In this document: positions 11,920-24,665 of the stretch, one piece after another
Layout of the letters: every line of letters begins with the position of its first letter
Position numbering within the stretch: the stretch's first letter is position 1
Assembly: GCF_014851395.1 (NCBI RefSeq)
Contig: NW_024040817.1
Span: 17,727,610-17,791,609, forward strand
Reading direction: 5' to 3'
DNA: 64,000 bases
DNA from: Micropterus salmoides
Taxonomy: Eukaryota; Chordata; Actinopteri; Centrarchiformes; Centrarchidae
Notes under the pieces: model-generated
Databases searched by the model: none
What the model saw: only the letters and a program-made list of their open reading frames with translations
Told to the model about the DNA's origin: nothing
Translations under genes and position numbers: made by a program

Positions 11920-12235
11920 GGGAGCCCCAAGTGCCAACAAAATGATGCGCTGCACAAAGACATTCAAGAGCACAACAAAAGGCTCCTAGAAGAGAATATA
12001 TTGAGCGATATGTGTACTGCCATGAAGGTCGACAAGGCCATGAGCCAACAAAAGGACACCCTGCAACAGCAACCTCAGGAGCTCAAGAAACAGCTCAACA
12101 AAAATGAGACGAGCTGCAACATGCACAAATGCACTCCAAAAACAAACAATGCTTGAAGGGAACTCAAATGTTCTGAAGGACACAAAAGAGGTGACGCCCT
12201 GCAACAAGCAATTCAGGAGGTCAACTAATACCTAA
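11920..12235 (+). pseudogene. Coiled-coil-like coding relic of unknown origin
   Basis: An open frame of 78 codons runs from just after a TAG (11917) to a TGA at 12154. It reads as a charged, Gln/Leu/Lys-rich segment with heptad character, including DIQEHNKRLLEEN and KDTLQQQPQELKKQLNK. There is no ATG at its start. After the stop, coding-like sequence continues in other frames: from ATG 12149 (LEGNSNVLKDTKE), then around 12190 a second DALQQAIQEV segment resembling the first. The open frame, composition and internal repetition look like a frameshifted coding fragment, such as a retropseudogene or lost exon of a coiled-coil protein. I do not recognise the family. Chance is possible. Confidence 0.35.
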
Positions 12236-15200
12236 AAAACACAGATGACAAATATAGTACGATTATCCAGTGGGGGAAACTAAGATCTGGTATGTCAAAA
12301 TGTAAATTAAATGTGGTTACTACAAAACAATTGTGGCCACTGGCGAAAGAGTAGGCCATATCGCCTATCCCTTCAATAATTTGTAAATGGGACACCGCTA
12401 AGTGTCAGATTTGCTGATGACTGAATAGATGTGAAAAAAGCTTTCCACAAAGTTACAAATGATGAAAAATGGTGGAAATGTCTACAAGGAAAACACATGT
12501 TGTAGTCTACTTCTGTAGTGCATAGTAAAATTAGTTGTTATGTGCCACCAGGTGGATATGTTGTTTTTGTTGCCTCAACAGCGGGCCAGCAAAAGAATTG
12601 AAAAATAATAAAAATAATAATAATCCAAGCAGTTCCTATGGATTTCCAGAAGCTTCCACCCCTAATAATAACAATCTAATACAATTCCAAAAAGTTTGAA
12701 GCACCTGCTCTACATGGACCTCTGATAACAAGCCTGCACCGTCCTCAATAAAGTATGTGTGAGTGTGTGTACCACACGTGTGTGTGCCATCTGTTAGCGT
12801 GGACCCCCTGCTGCAAAAGATGGAAAGCTTGGTGTGAACCTCATAAATAATGTACAAGCATTTCAAGCACATGCACACCCCCCCTCCACACACACACACA
12901 CGCCATCTTGCTTACTCAAACACAGACACCTGGGCATATTCAATTATGCTGACACATGTTCTTTTCCTGACACACAGCACAAGTTCACACACAAATACAC
13001 ACCCTCTTTCACCAACTAGTGCACAGAAGCACATACACTGCCTCAAGTGTTTGTCTAACATAAAGACTTCACATTTTCACACTTGAAAGAGGGCCAAGTA
13101 TCAGTTGACTAACACACTAAACTGCGTAGATAGCATAGTTGTTGTTACAGCAACAGCACAGGACTGCAATACAAGGTTTGTCAATGTATTTCCTCAGCGG
13201 TGAGTTTGCAAAGTCAGTGTGTTCAACTTGCACATTTCAAGGTACAGAAATACACAAGCATTAGCACAAAAAGAATACATAAAATGATAACCTAAATGAC
13301 TGTATGAACCAAAAGGAAAGTGAATATTTTTCATCTATTACTGTTAATTAACACATACATGTCAAAGTCAAAAAACTCGCTCATCATCATACAATCATAT
13401 AATAAACAAAAACGTAAAAGGTCTTCAAACATGTACAACATGTGAAATCCAGCCTATAGTTTCTATAGTGAACTACCTATAGAAGGCCTTTCTAAAGAGA
13501 AGACAAAAATGGTCTGAAAATGTGGAATATCTACTAAAGTTGATGTCGTGATACTTTAAATAATTTAAAGAAGAAAGGCAGTACAATATCAATCTTCTAA
13601 TAAAATGGAATTGTTATTTCTTATGTCGGCATAACAATGGAAGCCAGTTGCTTGACATCACTACCCGAGATTTGAGCATTTATTAGTGTGCATTTGGAAA
13701 CAATGAGAATCTGTTGATGTGGAGCAGAATGATATAAAAGCAGAGAAGAGCCATTTATGCAACTGGTTTGGTAACTTCACTGAATGTAACATTGTAATTG
13801 TTGCTGACTGTACCCACATTAAACCCCATAACACAGCCTCTTGTATCAGCAATGACTATCTGCTCTCTGTAGCTGCTATGCCTCAAAATATTTAATCATT
13901 CAACCAGAATGACTGGGTCAACACCTACCAGACGTCCTAAGGCTTATTTGCTAATCCCTGCTAATTGCACCCACTGTGTTTATGTCTATGCGTGCGTGCG
14001 TGTGTTCTGTAGGACGAGGGACATCTTGCATCTCCAGCAGATTCCTGTGGATTAAGTGTCGCAGTGCCACTACTACACAACTGCAGAGACAGGCGTAGGA
14101 GTAAACACACATGCAAATTCACATGCACATACAGTACAGGAGCAACCGGCACACACACACACATACAGTCTTTGTTCAATGATAGTGAGCACACACACGC
14201 ACACTTCCTCAAGCACCATCTGTTCAATCAAGCAGGCATGACTCAGAGGTGTGCTGAGAGGTGCTGTTTATCGGTGAAGTTTTAGCACTCAGATGCAATC
14301 TTCTCTGCCTCTCCCTCCTTCACTCTACCTCCACTCAACTCCTCTCCTGCCTCAGCCTGCCTGCCCACCCCTCCTTCTTTATAACTCCATTCTCAATTAT
14401 CATTCTTCCATCTAATGGTTTTATGTTCTTAATCTTCTGTCTCCTAATGTCTTTGCTTCTTCTCCCTTGACATTCTTTCACATTAATCTTCTGCTTGTCT
14501 CGAAACTGTACTACACCTCATTCACTGTACTGTTCATGCTGTGTCATAAAATACAAACTGTATAGATAAAAAAAAAAAGCCCAAACTCTTCTTTTATTCA
14601 ACAACTAAAACTTTGAGGTAAGAGATATACATTACAAGGTTAGACATTTAATATCAGCTGTCACATTAAACACTAACAGTATCTAGCTACAGATCTTTTC
14701 ATGCTGCCATCTATGAGAGCTTTTACCTTCAGAGCGAGGCATGTAATTTCTGACAATTCAGTATGACATGTGAAAAAGGACTGTGAGAACTCCAGGAGGA
14801 ATATTATATGCATTGTGTAATGGAATATATTTTACTGTTACATACAGCATGTGTGATAAGTGTAGTATGGTACTGCAGCTGCTGAGCAGCTTATACTTGG
14901 AATAACTGTGTATCCCAAGGCAAGTAACATATCACAGTAAGACTGCTATTGCAACAAATTATACAACACAGTAGTATAAGAACTGCATGAACACACGTTT
15001 AGCCACTTGGAGGCAGCAGAAACAAGCAGTAAACACAACACTGCATAAGTCGTCAAACTTATTAGCATACTGTTGCCTATTTACACATCTAGCAGACACA
15101 GAGCAATAGAATAGTATTTTGGTCTCAACCAAATCCTAAGGCCCTAAATGCTCCACTATGTTCGCCAGTGTTCTGCTAGTCTCTCTGCTGCTTTTTCGAG

Positions 15201-15285
15201 TCATTGTTAACATTGAAAACATTGATTAGAGAAGCTTTTACTAAAACATTGCAGCAGGAACAGAGGGTAAGATACATACATAAAA

Positions 15286-15287
<2 letters not shown>

Positions 15288-15322
<35 letters not shown>
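15288..15322. repeat. (CA)n microsatellite
   Basis: About 17 uninterrupted CA units. Confidence 0.95.
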
Positions 15323-15324
<2 letters not shown>

Positions 15325-17686
15325 AATCCTAGGGGAAACCCTGAACTTTGAAGCATGGGTCATTTCTCTTCTATTTTATCCTGCAGTATTAGTGAGAGAG
15401 TGAAAGAGAAAAATAATGGAAAAAGACAGAGCTTAAAGTGATGGAGAAGAAGGAGTGAAAGTAGAGAAACAAAGTTTCTCACTGTAAACTGCTTAGCTCA
15501 GACTCCACTGAGGGCTACATTCCCTCCTTCTTAACCCTTAAACTTTGGTATTCTGAACAAAAATAATACAGCTACAATGAAGATCAAATTAAGGATTGAC
15601 AAAGGGATTTGAGGGAGGGATAAAGAGAGGCAGAAAGCAGGGAAGATGGGGTGTGAAAGTGAGGAAATGCTTGGGACCAATGGGAAACATGGAGAGAGAA
15701 AGAGAGGCAAGCTCAGCTGACCTACATTGGAAAGAAAGTATTGCTTCACTGAAACTGACACTCAAACACACATTCACTGAAAAGCTATGTCACCTGAATC
15801 TTGCTGAGTTTGCAGCGTGTATGTGTCTGTGCGTATGTGCGTGTGTGAGAAGATGTGTGTGTTGATATCAGATGTCCTGTAACCCAAGCCGTCTGTCCTC
15901 CATGTGCTTTAGTCTCTCTCTCTCTCACACGCACACATTCACAAAGATCCACCTTACCAAAGTCTGTGTGTCTGTGTGTGTGCGCGCGTGTGCGTGTGAG
16001 TCAGTAACCTGAATTGTTCAAGCACTAATGCACTATACTATTGTCCTTCTATGGTCAAAACAGAGGAGGCGTGTCTATGTCACTCCCCCCCGACACTATT
16101 GTACTTTTGTGTCTTTTTTTCCCCGATGTATAAAATTAAGGCCCATTGTATGCTGCAGCTGTATGTGATACCAGCCAAAACCCCAAAACATATGGATTTA
16201 TGGATACTGGATCCTGTCTGGTGTCTGTGATTTAAACCCTGCTGGGCTACAGAATTAAACTGATCTTTCATGTATAAATTATGTTTAAAAATGAAAGTAA
16301 TACACATTAAACCATACTCTGTGATGCGTTAACTTACATGACAATCTATAATTTATAAATCCTTCTAGTTTACTCAAGTAGTAATGGAGTGCTTTGTGGT
16401 CTTGGTGCCAGAGCTGCAGTAGGATGGCCAGCAATACAGTAATTTACAAACAATTACAAACAGCAACAGACATTCAAAGACACAAAGAGACAGCCAATAC
16501 TGTATACTTAATGCAAACAAGTCTAAAAAAATACCTTTTGAGCTTCTTTGAACTAAATGTGCACAATGCTCTTCAACTATGACATATAAATTGTACATAT
16601 ATTTAAAGAATTTATTATATCAGCCCTATAGGCCTCTATACAGTATATCCATAGGAATGTTAAGAGACATCATCACATGACAGAAACACTCCAACATCTT
16701 CAACATTTTCCATTAAACAAATGGAGCATTAGCAACTCTTGTTGTATTTTTGGCTAATGCTATCACATCTGCTGCATTCAGCTTTGGTTGTGAGCAGCAG
16801 CAGCATGATCTTTAATTACATGCAGGTATGTCCCCTCCATAAAAAAAATCCACATAAACTCCCCTTAAAACAAGAACCTCCATTCAACTTAGCATTTCAA
16901 CTCAGGATGTTAAGAGAAGCCAATACATTGCAGTATTTAAAAAAGAAAAAATTATTATGCAAGGTTCTATAGTGACATTTATAGTGAGCAGGAGCGGTAC
17001 TGGGGGGCCTGAGTTGTGTAGGAGACCTGGAAATGTTAGTTCTATTGAGTTTTTGTTGAGGCGTCAGGAGGCCTAAATCTTCTAGCTGCACCCCAGATCG
17101 CAGGCTGAGCATGATTGAAACACCACAACATGTAAACCACAAAGGGCAGCAGGTTACAGAATGTGTTGACTTGTGCCTTGTGCTTCTCGTGTGTTAGTGT
17201 CGCACGATAAACACACAATGAATGCTTCATCATACACATACACATTGTAACTTTGTGTTGTTTTGTCAACAAGTTCTCTCTGCAAATGCATTTAGATAAA
17301 TGCTACAGTAATATTTAGAAAACTGGTGTGCATGGGGTACATATGTCTGCTGCATTTTAGTTAGTGTGTGTGTGTGCGTGTGTGCATGCGCATGATTGCC
17401 CAGCCATAATCATAATCATGATCAAAGGGATAAGTCCAACGTGATGTGTTATCTCACTGCTAAATATAGTTCAACTGAAAGTACAGTGTTGCTGCAGGCT
17501 TATACTTCTCTGTCTCTCTCCACTTCTCAATTTCTTCCTCTATGTCCCTGTTTTTGCCTTTATGGGTTTTTCATTAGTGTGTGTGTTTGCATATGTGCAT
17601 GTGTGTGCACATTACAGGGACCCTTGCCAGACTGGGAACTCTGACAAGGCTGCCACTCTCCGTTAGTGATTACACACAAACAACAA

Positions 17687-17689
<3 letters not shown>

Positions 17690-17722
<33 letters not shown>
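17690..17722. repeat. (CA)n microsatellite
   Basis: About 16 CA units, followed by a purine-rich block to ~18170. Confidence 0.95.
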
Positions 17723-17724
<2 letters not shown>

Positions 17725-18791
17725 GGAGTATGGTCAGATAGTGAGGGAGTAATGGAGGACAGATGGAGACAGAGAGTTAGAGAAGCAGGGGAAGAGAAGA
17801 GGGAGGAGTGACGGAGAAAAAGAGAACCAAGAGCAAGTGAAAGAGGGAGAGAAAGTGGTTAAGATTTGCGCAAACAAAGAGAGACAGAGATGGGGAGAAA
17901 CAAATGACTGTGAGAAAAATAGGGAGTCTCCTTCAGAAAACAAACACTTAAGCAGCGTTGCATGACTTGCACTTTCTCACCCCTCAACAACCCTGAGGTT
18001 GGGTTGGTGGTTGGAGGAGTATGGGGGGGGGGTAGTAGACCGACAGTCAGGGAGAGACTGAGAAAGAAAACAGCCAATGGAAAGAGAGGAATGAGAGAAA
18101 TGAGTGAAGGGAAGAGAAGAGAAGCAGGGAGGGGAAACACTTCAGGACGGCGGCCGATTGGGAGACACAAGCGACAACGATTGTAGAAAAACTAGGGCAG
18201 ATGCAGTACGCACTTACAAATGACATACTGTGATACAACAAAACACGGTTTGAGACACACACACACATACACACGCGTGCTTACTCTCTCTCACACCCAC
18301 ACACACTTCAGAGCACAACTGTGTGAAGTGTACTTACCAAAGTAGCATGAGTAGTCCACTTCTGCAGCATGCTCTCTCTCCCCCTCTCATTCCTTTCCTC
18401 CCTTAACTTCTCTCTTTTCCTGTCCTGCCGTGTCTCTTTTAAAGCACCCAGAGTCTCTCTCTGTCTCCCTCTCGCCTCCTCAAGCTGAAAATCCCAAACA
18501 GATTCAGCGTACTTGTGCTACAAACTGCTCGCTGCTGTTCTCACCCCTTACAAACACTTGCCGCAGACATGCACACTCACACACAGCCAACAGCCCTCTC
18601 CTAAATCTTGACAGCGAGGTAGGAAGCTCCCTCACTAGCACTGATGCACAGCACTCAGGTGATCACACACACACACAAAATTAGTAGCACACACTTGCAC
18701 ACGCCCACAGGGAGGGAGTCCCGCATGCAGAGCTCCAACGTGTATTATGCAAGGGGCTGAATGTGAGCCAGAGCTCTCACACTGTCTGCCC

Positions 18792-18795
<4 letters not shown>

Positions 18796-18843
<48 letters not shown>
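18796..18843. repeat. (CA)n microsatellite
   Basis: About 24 uninterrupted CA units. Confidence 0.95.
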
Positions 18844-18845
<2 letters not shown>

Positions 18846-19114
18846 GCCCCTCCCATGGTTCGCTCGGCCAACTTCATCAGGTATTCATTCAAAAAACACA
18901 CACACGCCAGCTGGCTGCACGCCCAGAGACCGCTTACAAGCAGCAAAAGAGAACAAGAGGGGGAGAGAGAGAGAGGATGGGAGGTTGTTTCAGTGAGAAG
19001 GGCAAACGGGGGGGAGTGTGGGAGAGAAAAAGAGGGAGGGAGGGAGCAGTGGAGATTAGAGAGAGAGGGAGTGACACATGGACAACTCATGTACACATAC
19101 AAATATGCATGTAT

Positions 19115-19340
19115 CTAGGGCTGTCTGTCATTCTTTTCTCAATTGACTGCTTAATCATGACCTATAAGATGTCAGACAATAGTGAAAAATGCCCATCCGA
19201 ATTTACCAGAGCCCAAGGTGACATTTTTAAGTTGTTTCTTGTATCCAAACAGTTTAAAACCCAGCTATTCAATTGCAAATACGTATAAAACAGAAACAAA
19301 AGCAGCAAGTCCTCACACTTGAGAAGCTTCAACCAGAGAT
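19115..19340 (+). repeat. Fish interspersed repeat (unnamed family), copy 1
   Basis: Starts TAGGGCTGTCTGTCATT and contains GTCAGACAATAGTGAAAAATG and CAGAGCCCAAGGTGACAT, ending in CACTTGAGAAGCTTCAACCAG. The same ordered blocks occur at 25117-25340, and the reverse-oriented blocks at 53300-53545. This is a very common teleost dispersed sequence; I do not know its formal name. Confidence 0.75.
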
Positions 19341-20560
19341 ATCCCACATATGCAAGCACACTCCTATGTGTTTATATGCTCGAGCGCAGGCTTGAGAAGA
19401 ACACAATGGCATTAATGACATAAACACAAGCAAACATCAGATCCACTGTCCATTTGCCCCTTTTTGCAGATCCACAAAGTGTTCAGATTCAACAAGGCTG
19501 CACTTTCTACTTTCAACCACTAGATGTCATGACACTGACAGCGTTCAGCAGTCTATTTCCGTTAGTTAGATGACCTAGTTAAAAGACCATTTGGAAGTAA
19601 ATATAGATGAAATATGCTCCTCAATGCTAAGAGATGTAGCACGCACAGGGAAGAAGTGAGTACTCACTCATAAGATGTTAACACATGCACATGTAATGAT
19701 TCCCACGAGACTCAGTGGGTCTAAACATGCACTAAAAACATATCCTGTTTGTGTTGGTTGGACTTCCTGTCAGCGTGATATCAATCCTGGTGTTCAACAT
19801 TGGATATTCATGGAATGCTTAACTATTGCAGGGAAGGAGACATTTCAAAGTTTACTTCTAATGTGGGAAAAGAGGACTAGAAGAACATACAATATGTACC
19901 CACAGGGGCTCAGCTGGGTAAGAGGATTGAAAATGGGAATCTAAGAGTTCTTTATGCTCTTTTTTATTTTATTTTGGAAGGCACTTTTGGTGATAAGCCC
20001 TGAGAGCTATGATGTTTTAAATTTGTAACATCATTTCTCAATGAAGTAATGTAGCAGTGCTACAGTATGATGTGTGTCTTCTCGGACTTTGTGTTGGTGC
20101 AGTTTGACTTTCTGTAGATATTGTTCTATTTTTGGTCTGATGTTAGTTGTTGTTGCTCATTTTAAAAATACAGTTCCTGATTTGCAATGTGCCCAGAAAT
20201 CGCAAAATTTCCTTCCTCTTTTGAAACTTGTAACCATGTACTTGTTTAAAAATATTTTTGTTTTACGAAATTTGGGGGTCTTAGGTGCACTATTAGAAAA
20301 GTCAGAGACAGAATGAGACAGATAAAGATTAAATAAACACATCAGAATAAGACACAGACAGAAAGCCAAAGCAGAAGAGACTGAGAGAAAACCAGACCAG
20401 ACTACGTATTTGTTTCACAATTTTTCCGTTTTGTCAGGTGACCTCAACAGCACAGCAAAACCCACCTGTTGCCTTGGCAGCTAATTGGAGCCTCTTGGCA
20501 TTTAATCATAATTCATTTGTGTGGGTTTGTTTACAGTCTGCCGTCAATTGAAAGCAATGT

Positions 20561-20567
20561 GAGAGAT

Positions 20568-20598
<31 letters not shown>

Positions 20599-20599
20599 A
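20561..20599. repeat. (GA)n microsatellite
   Basis: Imperfect GAGATA turning into pure GA. Confidence 0.9.
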
Positions 20600-21088
20600 G
20601 TGGGTGTAGAGGAGCAGTAAAAGTCAAAGAGATAAGAATAGAGAGAATCAGTTATGAGAGATTTCAAATGTTTTGAATGGTGATTTTAGTTCTGTCTCTA
20701 AAGTCTTTATTCAGCTGCTCTGTCTCTACATCTAAAACTTTCTCAGTCCAGCTAAGGTGGCCACAAGTCAACGCCCTGTCATCATTTCAGAAAACACACA
20801 ATTCTCCATGCTCTACCTCCAAACCCATACTCTAGACCACATGTGTCAAACTCAAGGCCCGCGGGCCGAATTCAGCCCGCCACGTCATTTTATGTGGCCC
20901 GCAAAAGCTTTAAAGATTCATGATTGTCCTAAAATAAAAGTCTATGCTGCCATAAACTACATCTCCCACAATGCATGTTAATTTTGTGACCCGAGAAGTG
21001 ATCCCGCCACTAGACTGCAATGTTTCCACACCCACTACGGTAATTTTCCGACAAGTGGAGATGAGAAATGTATACAAACAATCCCTAA

Positions 21089-21243
21089 TTGTCCAAGACG
21101 AGAAAAATTGATGCAGAAGGAAAGCAATTTCATGAATGGTGGGAAAGTGAATACATGTTTGTGCTTCAAAGAGAAAACCCGGTGGGCTAGGCCTATATCT
21201 TTTGTGTTATGAGGCAGTATCAGTGATGAAGGATCAACGTTAG
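21089..21243 (+). pseudogene. hAT transposase N-terminal relic (BED-finger type)
   Basis: From 21092 the frame reads SKTRKIDAEGKQFHEWWES and on to a TAG at 21188. The frame then shifts and continues as YLLCYEAVSVMKD from 21196. Both match the N-terminus and first zinc-finger segment of GTF2IRD2/ZBED-like hAT transposases. The expected initiator position holds TTG (21089). Coding similarity stops at the nested element. With a frameshift, a stop and no catalytic domain, it is non-functional. Confidence 0.7.
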
Positions 21244-21246
21244 TTA

Positions 21247-21804
21247 AGGCTTGTGCAGACTACATGACTTTCAGCGTCGGCCGATGGCCGTGCCGTTCAC
21301 ACTACACAACTTGCCATCTTGTGTCGTTGTGGTGTTCACTCTACGTGACTGATGTCACCCAACGCAGGTCTCCAAACCATGTTTTGTCAAGAAAACACAC
21401 ATGAAATGTGAAACGGGAAATGACGCAAACCTACAGACAAAACAGCTGTTGTTTAAAGACTATGGGTGAAATAATGGATTAGCACATGCAGGTAGCAGGG
21501 ATTGTCTGAGCTACAGAGAGAGCTGGAGGGGAGTAAAATGTGTTTTGCGGTGAAAAAGTAGCTACCTGCTCTCATTGGCTGGATGTGGATGTCGAGTCGG
21601 CCGACTTCTGCAGATATTTGGTATGCTAGATATCTGGCTGGCGTCGGTGATGTCTCAGAAATGTGTTGGGGAGCTGATTTGATGTGTTGTTGAGTAGTTC
21701 ACACATAACGACTGGCGACCGCAGATCAACTGCTGATTTACTCCCGATCACAGCCTGACGGTTGCCGAGCTCTCGGGCTAAAAATCGTGTAGAGTGACCT
21801 AGGC
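21247..21804. mobile_element. Nested non-autonomous TIR element inside the hAT copy
   Basis: The left end TAAGGCTTGTGCAGACTACA resembles the reverse complement of the right end TAAGCCTAGGTCACTCTACA (about 19 of 27 over a longer stretch). Both sides carry TTA (21244-21246 and 21805-21807), compatible with a 3-bp duplication as in PIF/Harbinger-type MITEs. It interrupts the hAT transposase reading. GC-rich subterminal CGTCGGCCGA-like motifs occur near both ends. Class assignment is tentative and the right boundary is uncertain. Confidence 0.5.
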
Positions 21805-22313
21805 TTAGGCTACAGTAGCCTATATGTCTGCATTTTTCCAGGTAATCAAACTCTCTCTCATTAGTTGGATGTATGCGCTCTGCAATTTTATCAAATGCCA
21901 CACTGTCCCTCATGTTATTAGCAGCTCACAATTATTTGTTTTACCATGTTTCTGCACCTCTGGACTGTGAAAAAGTGAAAAGTTACTGTAAAAGCTTATG
22001 TTTGATGATATTTGTCTTTGTTATTTACTTGAAATGTTTGATCTTTGATTGATGGAGTAATGAGGGTTTTTAAATCTGATAAATTCATTTATTTATGTTA
22101 TAATAACACATTTTCTTACTATGGCTATATTTTTACGTCTGATAAATGTCATTGAATACATAATCAAATAAAGAGACAGTTATTTAACAATATGTTAAGG
22201 AGTAATTAAGTTTATACAGTCTTAGTACAGCCAGTTGCAACTGGCCCTTTGAGGGTAACCATAATGCTTATGTGGCCCTTGGTAAAAATGAGTTTGACAC
22301 CCCTGCTCTAGAC

Positions 22314-24665
22314 CCAAAATAAATATCCAGTTACTTCACATTTTCCCCGTCGGCTAACCATTTCGACCAAGAAACCTGTTTTGGTTGGATGTAAGAACAA
22401 CTGGAGACCATCACTAAAAGTCTGGAATATCACCACTTGATCATAACTTGCTAACATCGAGTGCAAAATCCATGTTTTATTTTCCCTGAGCTTAAAAATA
22501 TCTTTATAAACTTGTCAACTCCCTGTAATTTACGTCTCTATTTCATGACTGATGGATTTTATATGTAGTACATAAATCCCTAAGATCTCTTAGCTATTTC
22601 ATCATACAGCTGGATCTTGAGAATGATGAGGGGAGCTTGTAACGTGTTTTTTAATGCAGATACCCCAGCTCTATTTTGTTTTTTCATAAAAAGAAATTTT
22701 AATTATCCATTTGTAGTAAACATAAGCCATTCTGCTGACCCCATAAACAGGAAAAATACATGAAAACAAATCCAGTAATATTCTCTCTTGTAATATCTTC
22801 GTCGTACTTTTGTCAGGACTGACCACAGTGAAAAATTAAGTCAAGATACAGGCAGTGGATTCTTCTTAAAAACTAACCCATAATATCAAAACTGAGTCAA
22901 TAATCACCTCATTATGGGAATCCATGTAATATTAAGGGCACTCTTGTTTCATGTCTTCTGTTTTTCAGCACAGCAGAGGAACTGATGAAAGCTTCTATAT
23001 ATACACACACACACCTATATCACAGACTTCTCTGCTCTCTCTCCCTCTCACCCACACATCACACATACTGTCTCTCGTTCTCTCAGCCAGCCCCGCAAAC
23101 TTCACAGACGAGACGGTTACAACCCCCCCCCCCCCACACACACACACACACCCCTTTACACCCTCTTTACCCATCTCTCCCCCTATTCGTCTCTGTTGGC
23201 GAAAGTCTCAGCTCTCTTGTTTATCCATGTTTTTCCATCTGTCTCTGTGTGTTTGTGTGACTGTGTGTGTGCGGGAGCTTGTGAGACAGCAGGTGCAGAG
23301 CCATCTAATGATCATGTACCAAACACACACACACACACACACACAAATCACTGCAAGGCTGGCTTTATGAAGGCACGCCCTTATTACAACATCTTAATCA
23401 TATCATACCCATGTTCTCCTCATGATCTACTATTCATAACCTTTTGTAATCATTACATAATCACGTTAACAGTGCCCTCTGAACCGTGGGCCATTTACAC
23501 ACTCGACAAATATCTTTCACTTTCTAAACCCCTTCATTTCTCTGTCTCTCTCACAAACTCCAGGCTGCCAGGCTGTGTTAACTTGCTGGCAGTGTAGTGT
23601 GCTACTTCAGCCTAAGCCACATCCCATTCACAAACCTACTAATCCACACACAGTATTAGATCCCTGCTAGTGTGTGTGTTGTGTGTGTGTGTGTGTAAGA
23701 TTAGGGAGGGACTGGAATGGATGGCCAAATCACTGCTAAGCTCCTCTATTGCTGTATAATCCTGCTGAGTACACACACACAAACACACACAGACACACAA
23801 ATGCGTAAATATGAAAACATGCATTCAAGACGTACATATGCACACACAACGATCTCATGCTTTCATTTTCACACACGTACAAAGCATGTATTCGCACACA
23901 CCCACACAGACAAACAATAGCAGTCATCGCAGACATTCAGACACAGAGATAGGCAGGCAAAAGTCCAACACACTCATTCAAGGGCAAACGCAGACATGAA
24001 CAATATACTTTATACAGTATAATCCTGTTCAAAGAATGGGTGCTACTTCACAAAAGGGAGCAAGAGAGAAATGTAGGAGGGGAGGCAGCAGAGAGAAAAG
24101 GGACAAAGACAAAACGTAAAAGACAGAAGACAGGAGTGAGAGAAAAGGGACAGATAAATGCAATTCAAACTCCATTCATCATTACACCATCCATTCATTC
24201 ATTCTACCCACACAACCATACCTCCATTGTCTGTTTGTACAGCACACCCTATAACATAAGACCCTAACATATTTTATAATGTAATATACTTAAAAAATTG
24301 GAATATAGAGAATTTGTAAGCATGCTTTTATTATGAACTACCACAGTTCTATTAGCATTTAAGAACAAGGAAATATTTCTCGACAAGCTTTTACAAAGCC
24401 AAGACTATGGCCCTATATGGGAAGAATCTGCAGAATGTGGCTCCTTTATTGACTTAATCTGGCTTTTCATTGGTCATTTTAAGAGTGGGAATATTTATTA
24501 TTTTGCAGACATTTTTTAATTTCCTTTTTGATTCTAAATTTAAAAATAAGATTTATAATCAATATGTGTTGAATTTCTGTGTGATTAAACAATCATTTTT
24601 TCAATATTCCTATGGCATATATTTTTGTCTGAAGAAAAGTTTAAAAATCCCAGTCTCTTTCAGCT
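22314..24665. other. Non-coding stretch, nothing gene-like
   Basis: AT-rich sequence, then many short CA/GT runs at 23000-23960, including C13 followed by (CA)n at 23123-23150. I recognise no exon. Confidence 0.5.

Larger units (their letters stand above)
11198..20837. other. Non-coding stretch, probably atxn1 5' intron
   Basis: No intact gene recognised. It holds a coiled-coil-like coding relic (11920-12235), many short CA/GT tracts, purine-rich blocks (15380-15720, 17740-18170, 18960-19075), a fish interspersed repeat (19115-19340) and a GA tract (20561-20599). Non-coding 5' exons of atxn1 on the minus strand could be here, but I cannot pick them out by eye. Confidence 0.5.
20838..22305 (+). 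mobile_element. hAT-superfamily DNA transposon, decayed
   Basis: The ends match as imperfect inverted repeats: CACATGTGTCAAACTC on the left against CAGGGGTGTCAAACTC (reverse complement of the right end), 13 of 16 bases. The element is flanked by an exact 8-bp direct repeat CTCTAGAC (20830-20837 and 22306-22313), the hAT hallmark. The GGCCCGCGGGCC subterminal motif is typical of a hAT family common in vertebrates. The 5' part encodes the start of a transposase and the catalytic core is missing. A second TIR element (21247-21804) is inserted within it. The 8-bp repeats still match exactly, which argues against great age. Confidence 0.85.

Noticed and set aside
21626..21913. 95-codon minus-strand frame (MRDSVAFDKIAERIH...)
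   Set aside because: It spans the right edge of a nested transposon and the hAT body. A weak resemblance to a MADF-like helix was considered but cannot be supported.
23000..23960. Possible CRISPR-like or tandem-gene array because of regular short repeats
   Set aside because: The repeats are only CA/GT runs with irregular spacing, and the window is vertebrate.
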